A stretch of 56,975 nucleotides of DNA from positions 1-56,975 of the forward strand of contig NZ_FCOI02000041.1 of the NCBI RefSeq assembly GCF_001544795.2. The letters are read 5' to 3'. Position numbers and translations under genes: made by a program. Source of the DNA: Caballeronia temeraria (lineage in GTDB: Bacteria > Pseudomonadota > Gammaproteobacteria > Burkholderiales > Burkholderiaceae). Below the pieces are notes generated by a model, which saw only the letters and a program-made list of their open reading frames with translations, was not told where the DNA came from and did no database searches. This document shows, piece by piece, positions 29,350 to 38,181 of this stretch. Numbering within the stretch: the first letter of the stretch is position 1; each line of letters starts with the position of its first letter.

Positions 29350-30267
29350 TCAGGCAAACGCCGTCTGCGTGTCGAAACCGAAGCCGCGCGGCGCTTTTTG
29401 CGTATCGTCGAACGTGACGATTTCATAAGCGTCTTCGTTCGCAAGCAGTTCGCGCAGCAGCATGTTGTTCATGGCGTGGCCGCCCTTATACGCCTTGTAC
29501 GAAGCCAGCAACGGATGACCGGCCACGTACAGGTCACCGATCGCGTCGAGCATCTTGTGCTTCACGAACTCGTCGTCGTAACGCAGGCCGTCATTGTTGA
29601 GGATGCGGTATTCGTCGAGCACGATCGCGTTGTCCATGCTGCCGCCGCGCGCGAGACCCAGTTCGCGCATCATCTCAACTTCGTGCGCGAAGCCGAACGT
29701 GCGGGCGCGGGCAATGTCACGCACATACGACGTGGTCGCGAAATCCACTTCCAGCGCCTGACCGGTTTTGTCGACGGCCGGATGGCGGAAATCGATGGTG
29801 AAGCTCAACTTGAAACCGAAGTACGGCTCGAGACGCGCGAACTTGTCGCCGTCGCGCACTTCGACGGGCTTCGTCACCTTGATGAACTGCTTCGGCGCGT
29901 TCTGCTCTTCGATACCCGCCGATTGAATCAGAAACACGAACGATGCCGCGCTGCCGTCCATGATCGGGATTTCCTCGGCGGTCACGTCGACAAACAGATT
30001 GTCGATGCCAAGGCCCGCACACGCCGACATCAAGTGCTCGATGGTCGAGACGCGCGCGCCATCCTTCTGCAACACGGATGCAAGACGCGTGTCGCCGATA
30101 GACATCGCGGACGCGGGAATGTCGACCGGCTCGGGCAGGTCGATACGCGAAAACACGATGCCCGTGCCGATGGGCGCGGGTCGCAGAGTCAGGTCGACCT
30201 TGCGACCGGAGTGGAGCCCGATCCCCACGGTTTTGACGACGGTCTTGATTGTTCGCTGCTTCAACAT
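29350..30267 (-). CDS. lpxC: UDP-3-O-acyl-N-acetylglucosamine deacetylase
   Basis: The zinc enzyme that commits UDP-acyl-GlcNAc to lipid A. The 305-residue protein shows the conserved N-terminus MLKQRTIKTVVKTVGIGLHSGRK, the zinc-ligand helix STIEHLMSA, and the C-terminal KMLDAIGDLYVAGHPLL and KGGHAMNN motifs. In enterics its level is set by FtsH proteolysis; that cannot be judged here. It lies downstream of the dcw cluster with an intervening peroxiredoxin, and has a TATAAT (30334-30339, minus) about 70 bases upstream. Confidence 0.98.
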   Translation of the reverse strand: MLKQRTIKTVVKTVGIGLHSGRKVDLTLRPAPIGTGIVFSRIDLPEPVDIPASAMSIGDTRLASVLQKDGARVSTIEHLMSACAGLGIDNLFVDVTAEEIPIMDGSAASFVFLIQSAGIEEQNAPKQFIKVTKPVEVRDGDKFARLEPYFGFKLSFTIDFRHPAVDKTGQALEVDFATTSYVRDIARARTFGFAHEVEMMRELGLARGGSMDNAIVLDEYRILNNDGLRYDDEFVKHKMLDAIGDLYVAGHPLLASYKAYKGGHAMNNMLLRELLANEDAYEIVTFDDTQKAPRGFGFDTQTAFA

Positions 30268-30333
30268 GATGTTCTTTCCGATTTATGTTCCCTATAAAGG
30301 AAATCAATCGTGCGTTAAATTCTAATAGGCCGA

Positions 30334-30339
30334 ATTATA
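30334..30339 (-). promoter_or_regulatory. -10 element upstream of lpxC
   Basis: A perfect TATAAT on the minus strand, 66 bases before the lpxC ATG. The -35 is weak. It suggests lpxC can be transcribed separately from the dcw cluster. Confidence 0.5.
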
Positions 30340-30425
30340 CTCCATCTGTCGCACGCCGTCCTGATCCAGCTGGTATCAACTGTTTCCCTGTGTTACGCCA
30401 CGGCAGCGAAATTGTGAAGTAGAAC

Positions 30426-30466
30426 GGGCCGATGCCCGGAATGGAGGCATTTCCGGTCATCGGCCC
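30426..30466. repeat. Long stable hairpin between peroxiredoxin gene and lpxC
   Basis: Arms gggccgatgcccggaatg (30426-30443) and catttccggtcatcggccc (30448-30466) pair almost completely around a 4-base loop, with one mismatch and one bulge. There is no T-run on either strand. It lies about 65 bases after the peroxiredoxin stop on the minus strand and could be a 3' stabiliser, a Rho-linked element or a repeat. Confidence 0.6.
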
Positions 30467-30531
30467 CAAATTGCGGCTCAGTGCGAGGGCGCGTTCAGCG
30501 TTGCGCGCGGGCAACGCGACGGCCGCTGCAC

Positions 30532-31035
30532 TCAGCGCAACGTCGCCAGGATGTTTTGAGCGTCGCTGACTTCGAACTTGCCGGGCGCTTCGACATTCAG
30601 CGTCTTGACTACGCCGTCGTCGACCACCATCGCGTAGCGCTGGGAACGGATTCCCATGCCACGCTCGGACAAATCCTGATCCAGTCCGAGTGACTGAGCG
30701 AAACGCGCACTGCCGTCCGCGATCATCTTCACCTTGCCCGCGGTTTGAAGATCGCGTCCCCACGCGCTCATGACGAACGCGTCGTTGACGGAAACGCACC
30801 AGACTTCGTCGATGCCAGCCGCGGACAAGTCCGCCGCCTTCTCGACATAGCCCGGCACGTGTCTGGCGGAGCACGTCGGCGTAAACGCGCCCGGCAATCC
30901 GAAGATCACCACGCGCTTGCCGGCGCACCGCTCGCGCGCCTGGAACGCATTCGGTCCCACGGCGCAGCCTTCGGTGGCCTCATCGATGAACTCGAAGAGA
31001 CGCACGTCAGGCAACGTATCACCCACTTTGATCAT
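30532..31035 (-). CDS. Peroxiredoxin (Prx5/redoxin family)
   Basis: A thiol peroxidase of 167 residues. The peroxidatic Cys55 lies in PGAFTPTCS, the Prx5-type active-site motif. Other cysteines occur at 24, 37 and near 80, so a resolving cysteine is possible but not assignable. ATG 31035 gives MIKVGDTLPDVRL, the family start; the longer frame adds an unrelated leader. It lies between ftsZ and lpxC in the same direction, an arrangement I recall from Burkholderia relatives. The gap to ftsZ is 289 bases with nothing else recognised. Confidence 0.9.
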   Translation of the reverse strand: MIKVGDTLPDVRLFEFIDEATEGCAVGPNAFQARERCAGKRVVIFGLPGAFTPTCSARHVPGYVEKAADLSAAGIDEVWCVSVNDAFVMSAWGRDLQTAGKVKMIADGSARFAQSLGLDQDLSERGMGIRSQRYAMVVDDGVVKTLNVEAPGKFEVSDAQNILATLR

Positions 31036-31324
31036 GCTCGGTCCTTCCCTCGTCAGTGCTCGCGGACATCCTTGCGATTGCATCGTCCCGCAACCGCGCC
31101 AAAAGTCTTTGCAGCGATCCCGGCTTCAATCTGCCTGCCTCGACGTCAGGGGCAAATTCGTGGGGGTCGGCTGGCCACGGCCCGGCGTCCATTTTGCATC
31201 AGGACGCGGCCTTGGACAGTCGCCCCACGCGAAGCCTGCATCATCCGCGCCAGACGTTCAGCGCGTGCACGCGGTGTGCTGCATCGTCAAAGATTACTCA
31301 GCAGCAAAGAACGTGCGCTTCGCG

Positions 31325-32533
31325 TCAGTCTGCCTGCTTGCGCAGGAACGCCGGAATGTCGTACGTATCGACGCCCTTTTCCTGCAACGCCTGCACGTGC
31401 GATGCCGCCGTTTCACGCGTGGAACGCCACACTGCCGGCGTGTCGAGCTGACCGTAGTCCGTCGTCGGCTGGCCGTGCTGCGTGCCGTACGTGTTGTGCG
31501 AAGGCTGATGGCCGTGCGAGATCGGCTGGTTGTCGGTGCCCGTGCGCAGGAGCGTCATCGGCGCTTGCTGCTGCTTCTTCGCCGCGCGGCCCAGACCCGT
31601 TGCCACCACCGTCACGCGCAGGGCGTCGCCCATTGCGTCGTCGTACACCGCGCCGAAGATCACGGTTGCATCGTCAGCCGCGTAGGACTTGATGGTGTTC
31701 ATCACTTCACGCGTTTCCGACAGACGCAGCGAACGGCTCGACGTGATGTTCACCAGCACGCCACGCGCACCCGACAGATCCACGCCTTCCAGCAGCGGGC
31801 TTGCGACAGCCTGCTCGGCAGCGAGACGCGCGCGATCGACGCCGGCAACCGTTGCCGTGCCCATCATCGCCTTGCCCTGCTCGCCCATCACGGTCTTCAC
31901 GTCTTCGAAGTCGACGTTCACGAGGCCATCGACGTTGATGATTTCCGCGATACCGGCCACTGCGTTGTTCAGCACGTCGTCCGCGCACTGGAAGCACTTG
32001 TCCATCTCGGCGTCGTCGCCCATCACCTCGAACAGCTTGTCGTTCAGCACGACGATCAGCGAGTCGACGTGATCCTCCAGTTGCTGCGAGCCCGCTTCCG
32101 CGACGCGCATGCGGCGGCCGCCTTCGAACTCGAACGGCTTGCTCACGACGCCAACCGTCAGAATGCCCATTTCCTTGGCGATCTGCGCGACCACCGGTGC
32201 TGCGCCCGTGCCCGTGCCGCCGCCCATGCCGGCGGTGATGAACACCATGTGCGCGCCGCGCAGTGCGTCGGCGATACGCTCACGTGCGTCTTCCGCGGCT
32301 TCCTTGCCCTTCTCCGGCTTCGCGCCTGCGCCGAGACCGGTCATGCCCAGTTGCAGAACCGCAGGTGCGCGCGAACGAGCGAGCGCTTGCGCGTCGGTGT
32401 TCATCACGATGAAGTCGACGCCCTGCACGCCGCGGTTGATCATGTGCTGAACAGCGTTGCCGCCAGCACCACCAACGCCCACGACCTTGATGATCGTTCC
32501 GTTGGTTTCCGTTTCCAGCATTTCGAAATCCAT
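31325..32533 (-). CDS. ftsZ: Cell division GTPase FtsZ
   Basis: The tubulin homologue that forms the Z-ring. The 402-residue protein has the GTP-binding signature GMGGGTGTG, the MNTDAQAL segment, a Gln/His/Gly-rich linker (about 330-390) and the conserved C-terminal peptide YDIPAFLRKQAD that binds FtsA, ZipA and ZapD. The start MDFEML is normal for the group. Last gene of the dcw cluster, 124 bases after ftsA. No clear intrinsic terminator follows. Confidence 0.99.
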   Translation of the reverse strand: MDFEMLETETNGTIIKVVGVGGAGGNAVQHMINRGVQGVDFIVMNTDAQALARSRAPAVLQLGMTGLGAGAKPEKGKEAAEDARERIADALRGAHMVFITAGMGGGTGTGAAPVVAQIAKEMGILTVGVVSKPFEFEGGRRMRVAEAGSQQLEDHVDSLIVVLNDKLFEVMGDDAEMDKCFQCADDVLNNAVAGIAEIINVDGLVNVDFEDVKTVMGEQGKAMMGTATVAGVDRARLAAEQAVASPLLEGVDLSGARGVLVNITSSRSLRLSETREVMNTIKSYAADDATVIFGAVYDDAMGDALRVTVVATGLGRAAKKQQQAPMTLLRTGTDNQPISHGHQPSHNTYGTQHGQPTTDYGQLDTPAVWRSTRETAASHVQALQEKGVDTYDIPAFLRKQAD

Positions 32534-32657
32534 GTTGCCTCCGTCAAGAATGAAGATCGGCGTTATTCGACGAGAGATCGGGCAACCCCTTGTCGCGCGC
32601 CAGCCGCCTGTACCGGCGCGTGATTCTTTTTGTTGCTTGTTGCGTGCTGCGTATTGC

Positions 32658-33890
32658 TTAGAAATTCCCGAGGAACCAGTCCTTCATCCGCGAGAACACT
32701 TGTCCCATCGAACCGTTCTGCACCGCGACCTTGCGTCCGCGCATGCGTTGCGAGCGGCCTTCGGCGAGCAGGCCCATTGCGGTCGAGTAGCGCGGATTGC
32801 GCACCACGTCCGCGAGACCGCCCGCATACTCCGGCACGCCGATGCGCACCGGCTTCAGGAAGATGTCTTCGCCGAGCTCGACCATGCCGGGCATCATCGC
32901 CGCGCCGCCGGTCAAAACGACGCCGCTCGACAGCAGCTCTTCGTAACCCGACTCGCGCACGACCTGCTGCACCAGCGAGAACAGCTCTTCGACGCGCGGC
33001 TCGACCACCGCCGCGAGCGCCTGACGCGACAGGGTGCGCGGACCGCGCTCGCCCAGGCCCGGCACTTCGATCATCTCGTCCGGATCGGCGAGCGCCTGCT
33101 TCGCGATGCCGTAGCTCACCTTGATGTCTTCCGCGTCCGGAGTGGGCGTGCGCAGCGCCATCGCGACGTCGCTCGTGATCTGATCGCCTGCGATCGGAAT
33201 CACGGCTGTATGACGGATCGCGCCTTCGCTGAAGATGGCGATGTCCGTCGTGCCGCCGCCGATATCGACGAGCACCACGCCCAGCTCCTTCTCGTCCTCG
33301 GTCAGCACCGCCAGCGACGAAGCGAGCGGTTGCAAAATGAGGTCGTTCACTTCGAGCCCGCAGCGGCGCACGCACTTCACGATGTTCTGTGCCGCGCTCA
33401 CCGCGCCCGTCACGATGTGCACCTTCACTTCGAGGCGAATGCCGCTCATGCCGATCGGCTCGCGCACATCCTCTTGCCCGTCGATGATGAATTCCTGCGT
33501 CAGGATGTGCAGCACCTGCTGATCGGTCGGGATGTTGATCGCCTTGGCCGTTTCGATCACGCGCGCGACATCCGCCTGCGTGACTTCCTTGTCCTTGATC
33601 GCGACCATGCCGCTCGAATTGAAACTGCGGATATGGCTGCCCGCGATTCCGGTGAATACGTTTGTGATCTTGCAATCCGCCATCAGTTCGGCTTCTTCGA
33701 GCGCGCGCTGGATGGATTGCACCGTGGCCTCGATATTGACCACGACGCCCTTCTTCAACCCCTTCGAGTCGCTCTGACCGAGTCCGATCACCTCGTAGTG
33801 GCCTTCGCCCTTCAGTTCGGCGACGATCGCGACCACCTTCGACGTTCCGATGTCGAGGGAAACCAGCAGGTCTTTGTAGTCTTTGCTCAT
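32658..33890 (-). CDS. ftsA: Cell division protein FtsA
   Basis: An actin-like ATPase that tethers FtsZ to the membrane and recruits later division proteins. The 410-residue protein has the phosphate-1 motif SLDIGTSKV, phosphate-2 VVLVDIGGGTTDIAIF, and a C-terminal amphipathic helix (FSRMKDWFLGNF) for membrane binding. ATG 33890 gives MSKDYKDLLV; the longer frame lacks homology. It lies 26 bases after ftsQ. Confidence 0.98.
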   Translation of the reverse strand: MSKDYKDLLVSLDIGTSKVVAIVAELKGEGHYEVIGLGQSDSKGLKKGVVVNIEATVQSIQRALEEAELMADCKITNVFTGIAGSHIRSFNSSGMVAIKDKEVTQADVARVIETAKAINIPTDQQVLHILTQEFIIDGQEDVREPIGMSGIRLEVKVHIVTGAVSAAQNIVKCVRRCGLEVNDLILQPLASSLAVLTEDEKELGVVLVDIGGGTTDIAIFSEGAIRHTAVIPIAGDQITSDVAMALRTPTPDAEDIKVSYGIAKQALADPDEMIEVPGLGERGPRTLSRQALAAVVEPRVEELFSLVQQVVRESGYEELLSSGVVLTGGAAMMPGMVELGEDIFLKPVRIGVPEYAGGLADVVRNPRYSTAMGLLAEGRSQRMRGRKVAVQNGSMGQVFSRMKDWFLGNF

Positions 33891-33916
33891 AGCGTGCTCA
33901 TGCCTGTGATGTCTGC

Positions 33917-34669
33917 TTACTTCTTGGCCTTGTCGGTGTCGTTTATGAAGCGCATGTTCGCGGCTCGTATGGCAAAGCCGTTCGGGTACCGCAAATCCGC
34001 ATATTCGATGTCCTTCCCCCAGCGCCCCGTGACGGACGGCCACGATGCGACGAAACGCTTGCAACGGTCGTTCAGCGTGTCCTGGTTACGCTCGCGGCCC
34101 AGCTCGATCTGCGTGCCGTTCGAAAGCTTGACCGTCCACGCGAAACGCGGCGACAAGGTCACTTCCTCCGGCTTCGCGTCGAGCGGCGCGAACCACTTCT
34201 CGAAATCGTGATACCGCGCGACCACTTCCTTTGCCGTGCCCTCGGGCCCATCGAACGCGGGAAGGTCGTCGTCGAGCTCGCCCTGGTTCGCGGTGAAGAG
34301 ATCGCCGTCGACGCTCACCAGCTGATCGTTGCCCCACGTGCCGAGCGGCTTGTATTCCTCCAGCGTCACCGCGAGCGCGTTCGGCCATACGCGCCGCACG
34401 CTCGCGTGACGGACCCACGGCACCTGTTCGAACGCGGCGCGCGCGGCATCCAGATCCACCGTGAAGTAGTTGCCCTTCAGGTGACCGACCACGCTCGCCC
34501 GCACGACCGGCGTGCTGATGTGCGCCGTGTCTCCGTCGACCTGAATTTCGCGCAGGCGAAACTCGGGACGCTGGATCGCCCAGTACCCCGCGGCGCCCAG
34601 AAGCAGCAGCACGAGCACGACGTGCAGCGCATTGGCGGCGAGGTTGAGATGGCGAACGTTGTTCCACAT
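33917..34669 (-). CDS. ftsQ: Cell division protein FtsQ
   Basis: A bitopic divisome protein linking FtsL/FtsB to the Z-ring. The 250-residue product has a short cytosolic N-terminus, one membrane segment (about 13-32), a POTRA domain (FRLREIQVDGDTAHIS onward) and the periplasmic FtsQ beta domain. No ftsB is adjacent, as usual. It lies 34 bases after ddl. Confidence 0.95.
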   Translation of the reverse strand: MWNNVRHLNLAANALHVVLVLLLLGAAGYWAIQRPEFRLREIQVDGDTAHISTPVVRASVVGHLKGNYFTVDLDAARAAFEQVPWVRHASVRRVWPNALAVTLEEYKPLGTWGNDQLVSVDGDLFTANQGELDDDLPAFDGPEGTAKEVVARYHDFEKWFAPLDAKPEEVTLSPRFAWTVKLSNGTQIELGRERNQDTLNDRCKRFVASWPSVTGRWGKDIEYADLRYPNGFAIRAANMRFINDTDKAKK

Positions 34670-34703
34670 GGTTTCGCTTGTTCGTGTCCTGAGTGTGATC
34701 GAC

Positions 34704-35657
34704 CTAATTCTTCAGCGTGAGCGACAGCACCTTCACGACGAGATCCTTGTAGCTGATGCCGACCGCGCGCGCCGCTTTCGGTGGCAGCGAGTGATCCGTC
34801 ATGCCGGGCGCCGTATTCACTTCGAGGAAGTACGGGTTGCCGTCCGAGTCGAGCATGAAATCCGCGCGGCCCCAGTCGGTGCAGCCGAGAATCTCGAAGG
34901 CGCGCTTGGTGAGCTGCTTCATGCGCGTTTCTTCGGCTTCGGTCAGGCCACACGGAATCAGATACTGCGTGTCGTCGGCGACGTACTTCGCGTGATAGTC
35001 GTAAAACTCGCCCGCCGGCACGATCTTGATGACCGGAAGATCGAGATCGCCCGCGATGCAGCACGTGAACTCGCCGCCGCCCTCGATACTCTTCTCGACG
35101 ATCACGATCTTGTCGTAATTCACCGCTTCCACGAGCGCGGGCACGAGCGCTTCCGCACTCTTCACCTTGATGACGGCAACGCTCGATCCTTCGCTCGCCG
35201 GCTTCACGAAGAGCGGCAGCCCGAGCTTCGCGATGATCTCCTGCGCGCGCGCCGCGTAGTCTTCCCCGCGAAAGACCGTTTCGAACGGCGGCGTAGGAAT
35301 GCCGGTCTGCTGCCACACGAGCTTCGTGCGCAGCTTGTCCATGCCGAGCGCCGAGCCGAGCACGCCGCTGCCCGTGTAACGGATGCCGTAAAAATCCAGC
35401 GCGCCTTGCAACTGCCCGTTTTCGCCGTAGCCGCCATGCAGCGCGATGAACGCGCGCACGAAGCCTTGCGCCTTCAGATCCGAAAGCGGATGCCGCGCCG
35501 GATCGAACGCATGCGCGTCGATGCCTGCGTCGCGCAGACCTTCGAGCACGAGGCGCCCGGAATTGAGCGACACCTCGCGCTCGGCGGAATTTCCACCGAG
35601 CAGGACCGCGACTTTGCCGAAGACTTTCGGATCGATTTGATTCACTTGATTACTCAT
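34704..35657 (-). CDS. ddl: D-alanine-D-alanine ligase
   Basis: Joins two D-alanines for the peptidoglycan stem peptide. The 317-residue ATP-grasp enzyme shows AVLLGGNSAEREVSL, HGGYGENGQLQGALD, KPASEGSSVAV and the C-terminal FLEVNTAPGMTDHSLPPKAA motifs. It lies 10 bases after murC. Confidence 0.97.
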   Translation of the reverse strand: MSNQVNQIDPKVFGKVAVLLGGNSAEREVSLNSGRLVLEGLRDAGIDAHAFDPARHPLSDLKAQGFVRAFIALHGGYGENGQLQGALDFYGIRYTGSGVLGSALGMDKLRTKLVWQQTGIPTPPFETVFRGEDYAARAQEIIAKLGLPLFVKPASEGSSVAVIKVKSAEALVPALVEAVNYDKIVIVEKSIEGGGEFTCCIAGDLDLPVIKIVPAGEFYDYHAKYVADDTQYLIPCGLTEAEETRMKQLTKRAFEILGCTDWGRADFMLDSDGNPYFLEVNTAPGMTDHSLPPKAARAVGISYKDLVVKVLSLTLKN

Positions 35658-35667
35658 GTTCTTGCTC

Positions 35668-37062
35668 TTACTGAGGCTGGGGTTTAGCCAGCTTCCCGCA
35701 TACGCCGCCGATGGAACCCGCGCCCATTGCGATCACCACGTCGCCGTTGCGCGCGATGGTCGTCACCGCGTCGGGCACTTCGTCGATCGTCTCCACGAAT
35801 ACCGGCTCGACCTTGCCCGCGACGCGAATCGCCCGTGCCAGCGCGCGGCCGTCGGCGGCCACGATGGGCGCTTCGCCGGCTGCGTAGACATCGGTGAGCA
35901 CGAGGGCATCGACCGTCGACAGCACTTTCACGAAGTCCTCGAAGCAATCGCGCGTGCGCGTGTAGCGATGCGGCTGGAACGCGAGCACGAGACGCCGGTC
36001 GGGGAATGCACCGCGCGCCGCCGCGATCGTCGCGGCCATTTCGACCGGGTGATGCCCGTAGTCGTCGATCAGCGTGTACGCGCCTTCGCCGTTGTTCGTG
36101 TTCACTTCGCCGTAACGCTGGAAGCGCCGGCCCACGCCGTTGAATTCGGCGAGCGCACGCTGGATATCGGCATCGGCGACTTCAAGTTCAGTCGCGATTG
36201 CAATGGCCGCGAGCGCATTCTGTACGTTGTGCGTGCCCGGCAGGTTCAGCACGATGTCGAGCGACGGCGCGTCTTCGCGCAGCGTCGTGAAATGCATGCG
36301 GCCGTTTCTCGCCTCGACGTTCACCGCGCGCACCTGCGCTTCGGCGCCGAGACCGTAGCGGATGATCGGCTTCGACACGAACGGCAGGATTTCGCGCACG
36401 TTCGGATCGTCGACGCACAGCACGGCGATGCCGTAGAACGGCAAGCGATGCGTGAACTCGATGAACGCCTGCTTGAGCCGCGCGAAGTCGTGGCCGTAGG
36501 TGTCCATGTGATCGGCGTCGATGTTCGTGATGACTTCGATCACCGGGAAGAGATTGAGGAACGACGCGTCGGATTCATCGGCTTCCGCGACGATGAAGTC
36601 GCCCGTGCCCAGACGCGCGTTCGCACCCGCGCTGTTCAGGCGCCCGCCGATCACGAAAGTCGGATCGAGCCCGCCCGCCGCAAGCACGCTCGCGACGAGC
36701 GAAGTCGTCGTGGTCTTGCCGTGCGTGCCGGCGATCGCGATGCCCTGCTTCAGGCGCATGAGTTCCGCGAGCATGACGGCGCGCGGCACGATAGGCACGC
36801 GACGATGGCGCGCGGCGAGCACTTCGGGATTGTCGGGGCGCACGGCCGTCGACACGACGACCGCATTCGCGCCTTCGATGTTCTGCTCGTGATGGCCGAT
36901 CTCGACGCGCGCGCCGAGCGCACGCAGACGCTCCGTGACCGCGCCGTTCGAGAGGTCCGAGCCGCTCACGTGATAGCCGAGATTCAGCAGCACTTCGGCG
37001 ATGCCGCTCATGCCCGCGCCGCCGATCCCGACGAAGTGAATATGTTTGACGATATGTTTCAT
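35668..37062 (-). CDS. murC: UDP-N-acetylmuramate-L-alanine ligase
   Basis: Adds L-alanine to UDP-MurNAc. The 464-residue Mur ligase has the N-terminal HIHFVGIGGAGMSGIAEV motif, the P-loop GTHGKTTTTSLVA, and the central DADHMDTYG segment. Its ATG directly abuts the murG stop. Confidence 0.98.
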   Translation of the reverse strand: MKHIVKHIHFVGIGGAGMSGIAEVLLNLGYHVSGSDLSNGAVTERLRALGARVEIGHHEQNIEGANAVVVSTAVRPDNPEVLAARHRRVPIVPRAVMLAELMRLKQGIAIAGTHGKTTTTSLVASVLAAGGLDPTFVIGGRLNSAGANARLGTGDFIVAEADESDASFLNLFPVIEVITNIDADHMDTYGHDFARLKQAFIEFTHRLPFYGIAVLCVDDPNVREILPFVSKPIIRYGLGAEAQVRAVNVEARNGRMHFTTLREDAPSLDIVLNLPGTHNVQNALAAIAIATELEVADADIQRALAEFNGVGRRFQRYGEVNTNNGEGAYTLIDDYGHHPVEMAATIAAARGAFPDRRLVLAFQPHRYTRTRDCFEDFVKVLSTVDALVLTDVYAAGEAPIVAADGRALARAIRVAGKVEPVFVETIDEVPDAVTTIARNGDVVIAMGAGSIGGVCGKLAKPQPQ

Positions 37063-38181
37063 TTAATGTGCCTCCCGAGCTTGCGCGTCGAAACGCGCGC
37101 CGGCTACGTCGGCGCAAACACTCGCGACCCGTTCGGTCGCGTCCGGTTTCGCCAGCGCGCGCGAGCGCTCGGCCATTTCAGCGAGCGATGCGCGCGTCTG
37201 TGCGCGTAACCAGTCGGCGAGTTTCTGCGCCGACAAATCGCGTTGTTGTATCAGTTCAGCGGCGCCGTTCTTCGCGAGGAACGCGCCGTTGGTCGTCTGG
37301 TGATCGTCGACGGCGAACGGGAACGGCACGAAGAGCGCCGCCACGCCGACCGCGGCGATCTCGGAGACTGTCATTGCGCCCGACCGGCAGATGACGAGAT
37401 CCGCCGATGCATATGCGCCCGCCATGTCCTCGATGAACGGCACGAGCCGCAGGTCGTCTCCACGAGAGAGGCCCGCGGCCGCGTAGTTCGCTTCCAGTGC
37501 TTCGATGTGCTTCGCGCCCGCCTGATGCACGATGCGCGGACGCTCGTCCGGTGCGAGCATCGCGAGCGCTTTGGGCACGGTTTCGTTGAGCGCGGCGGCA
37601 CCGAGACTGCCTCCGACGACGAGCACGTTCAGGCGTCCCGAACGCGCGGCGTAGCGTTCTTTGGGTGGCAATGCGCTCGTTAGTTCCGCACGGATCGGAT
37701 TACCGGTCCATTCGGCATTCGGCAGAGCATTGGGGAACGCGACGAGCACGCGCTTCGCGAGATGCGCGAGCACCTTGTTCGCGAGTCCCGCGATCGAATT
37801 CTGTTCGTGCAGCACGAGCGGGCAGCCCGCGAGCTTCGTCATGACGCCCGCCGGAAACGTGATGTAGCCGCCCATGCCGAGCACGACGTCCGGCTTCACG
37901 CGACGCAACGCGGCGAGGCTTTGCGAACACGCGCGCAGCAGATTCACCGGCAGCATCAGCTTGGTCTTGATGCCCTTGCCGCGCACGCCGCCGAAGCGCA
38001 CGTATTCCATCGGAATGCCGTGCTTCGGCACGAGCGTCGCTTCCATGCCGCTCGCGTTGCCGAGCCACACCACGCGCCAGCCATGCGCCTGCATCCAGTG
38101 CGCGACCGCGAGCCCCGGGAACACGTGGCCCCCGGTGCCGCCCGCCATCACCATCAAGGTGCGGTCGCGTTGCGCGGTCAT
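37063..38181 (-). CDS. murG: UDP-GlcNAc transferase MurG
   Basis: A membrane-associated glycosyltransferase that makes lipid II from lipid I. The 372-residue protein carries the N-terminal MVMAGGTGGHVFPGLAVA G-loop, LGMGGYITFPAG and the C-terminal donor-binding ICRSGAMTVSEIAAVG. It overlaps the ftsW stop by ATGA. Confidence 0.98.
   Translation of the reverse strand: MTAQRDRTLMVMAGGTGGHVFPGLAVAHWMQAHGWRVVWLGNASGMEATLVPKHGIPMEYVRFGGVRGKGIKTKLMLPVNLLRACSQSLAALRRVKPDVVLGMGGYITFPAGVMTKLAGCPLVLHEQNSIAGLANKVLAHLAKRVLVAFPNALPNAEWTGNPIRAELTSALPPKERYAARSGRLNVLVVGGSLGAAALNETVPKALAMLAPDERPRIVHQAGAKHIEALEANYAAAGLSRGDDLRLVPFIEDMAGAYASADLVICRSGAMTVSEIAAVGVAALFVPFPFAVDDHQTTNGAFLAKNGAAELIQQRDLSAQKLADWLRAQTRASLAEMAERSRALAKPDATERVASVCADVAGARFDAQAREAH

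Noticed and set aside
32457..34211. A 584-codon plus-strand open frame opposite ftsA and ftsQ
   Set aside because: It spans two confident minus-strand genes and has biased, repetitive composition with no motif.
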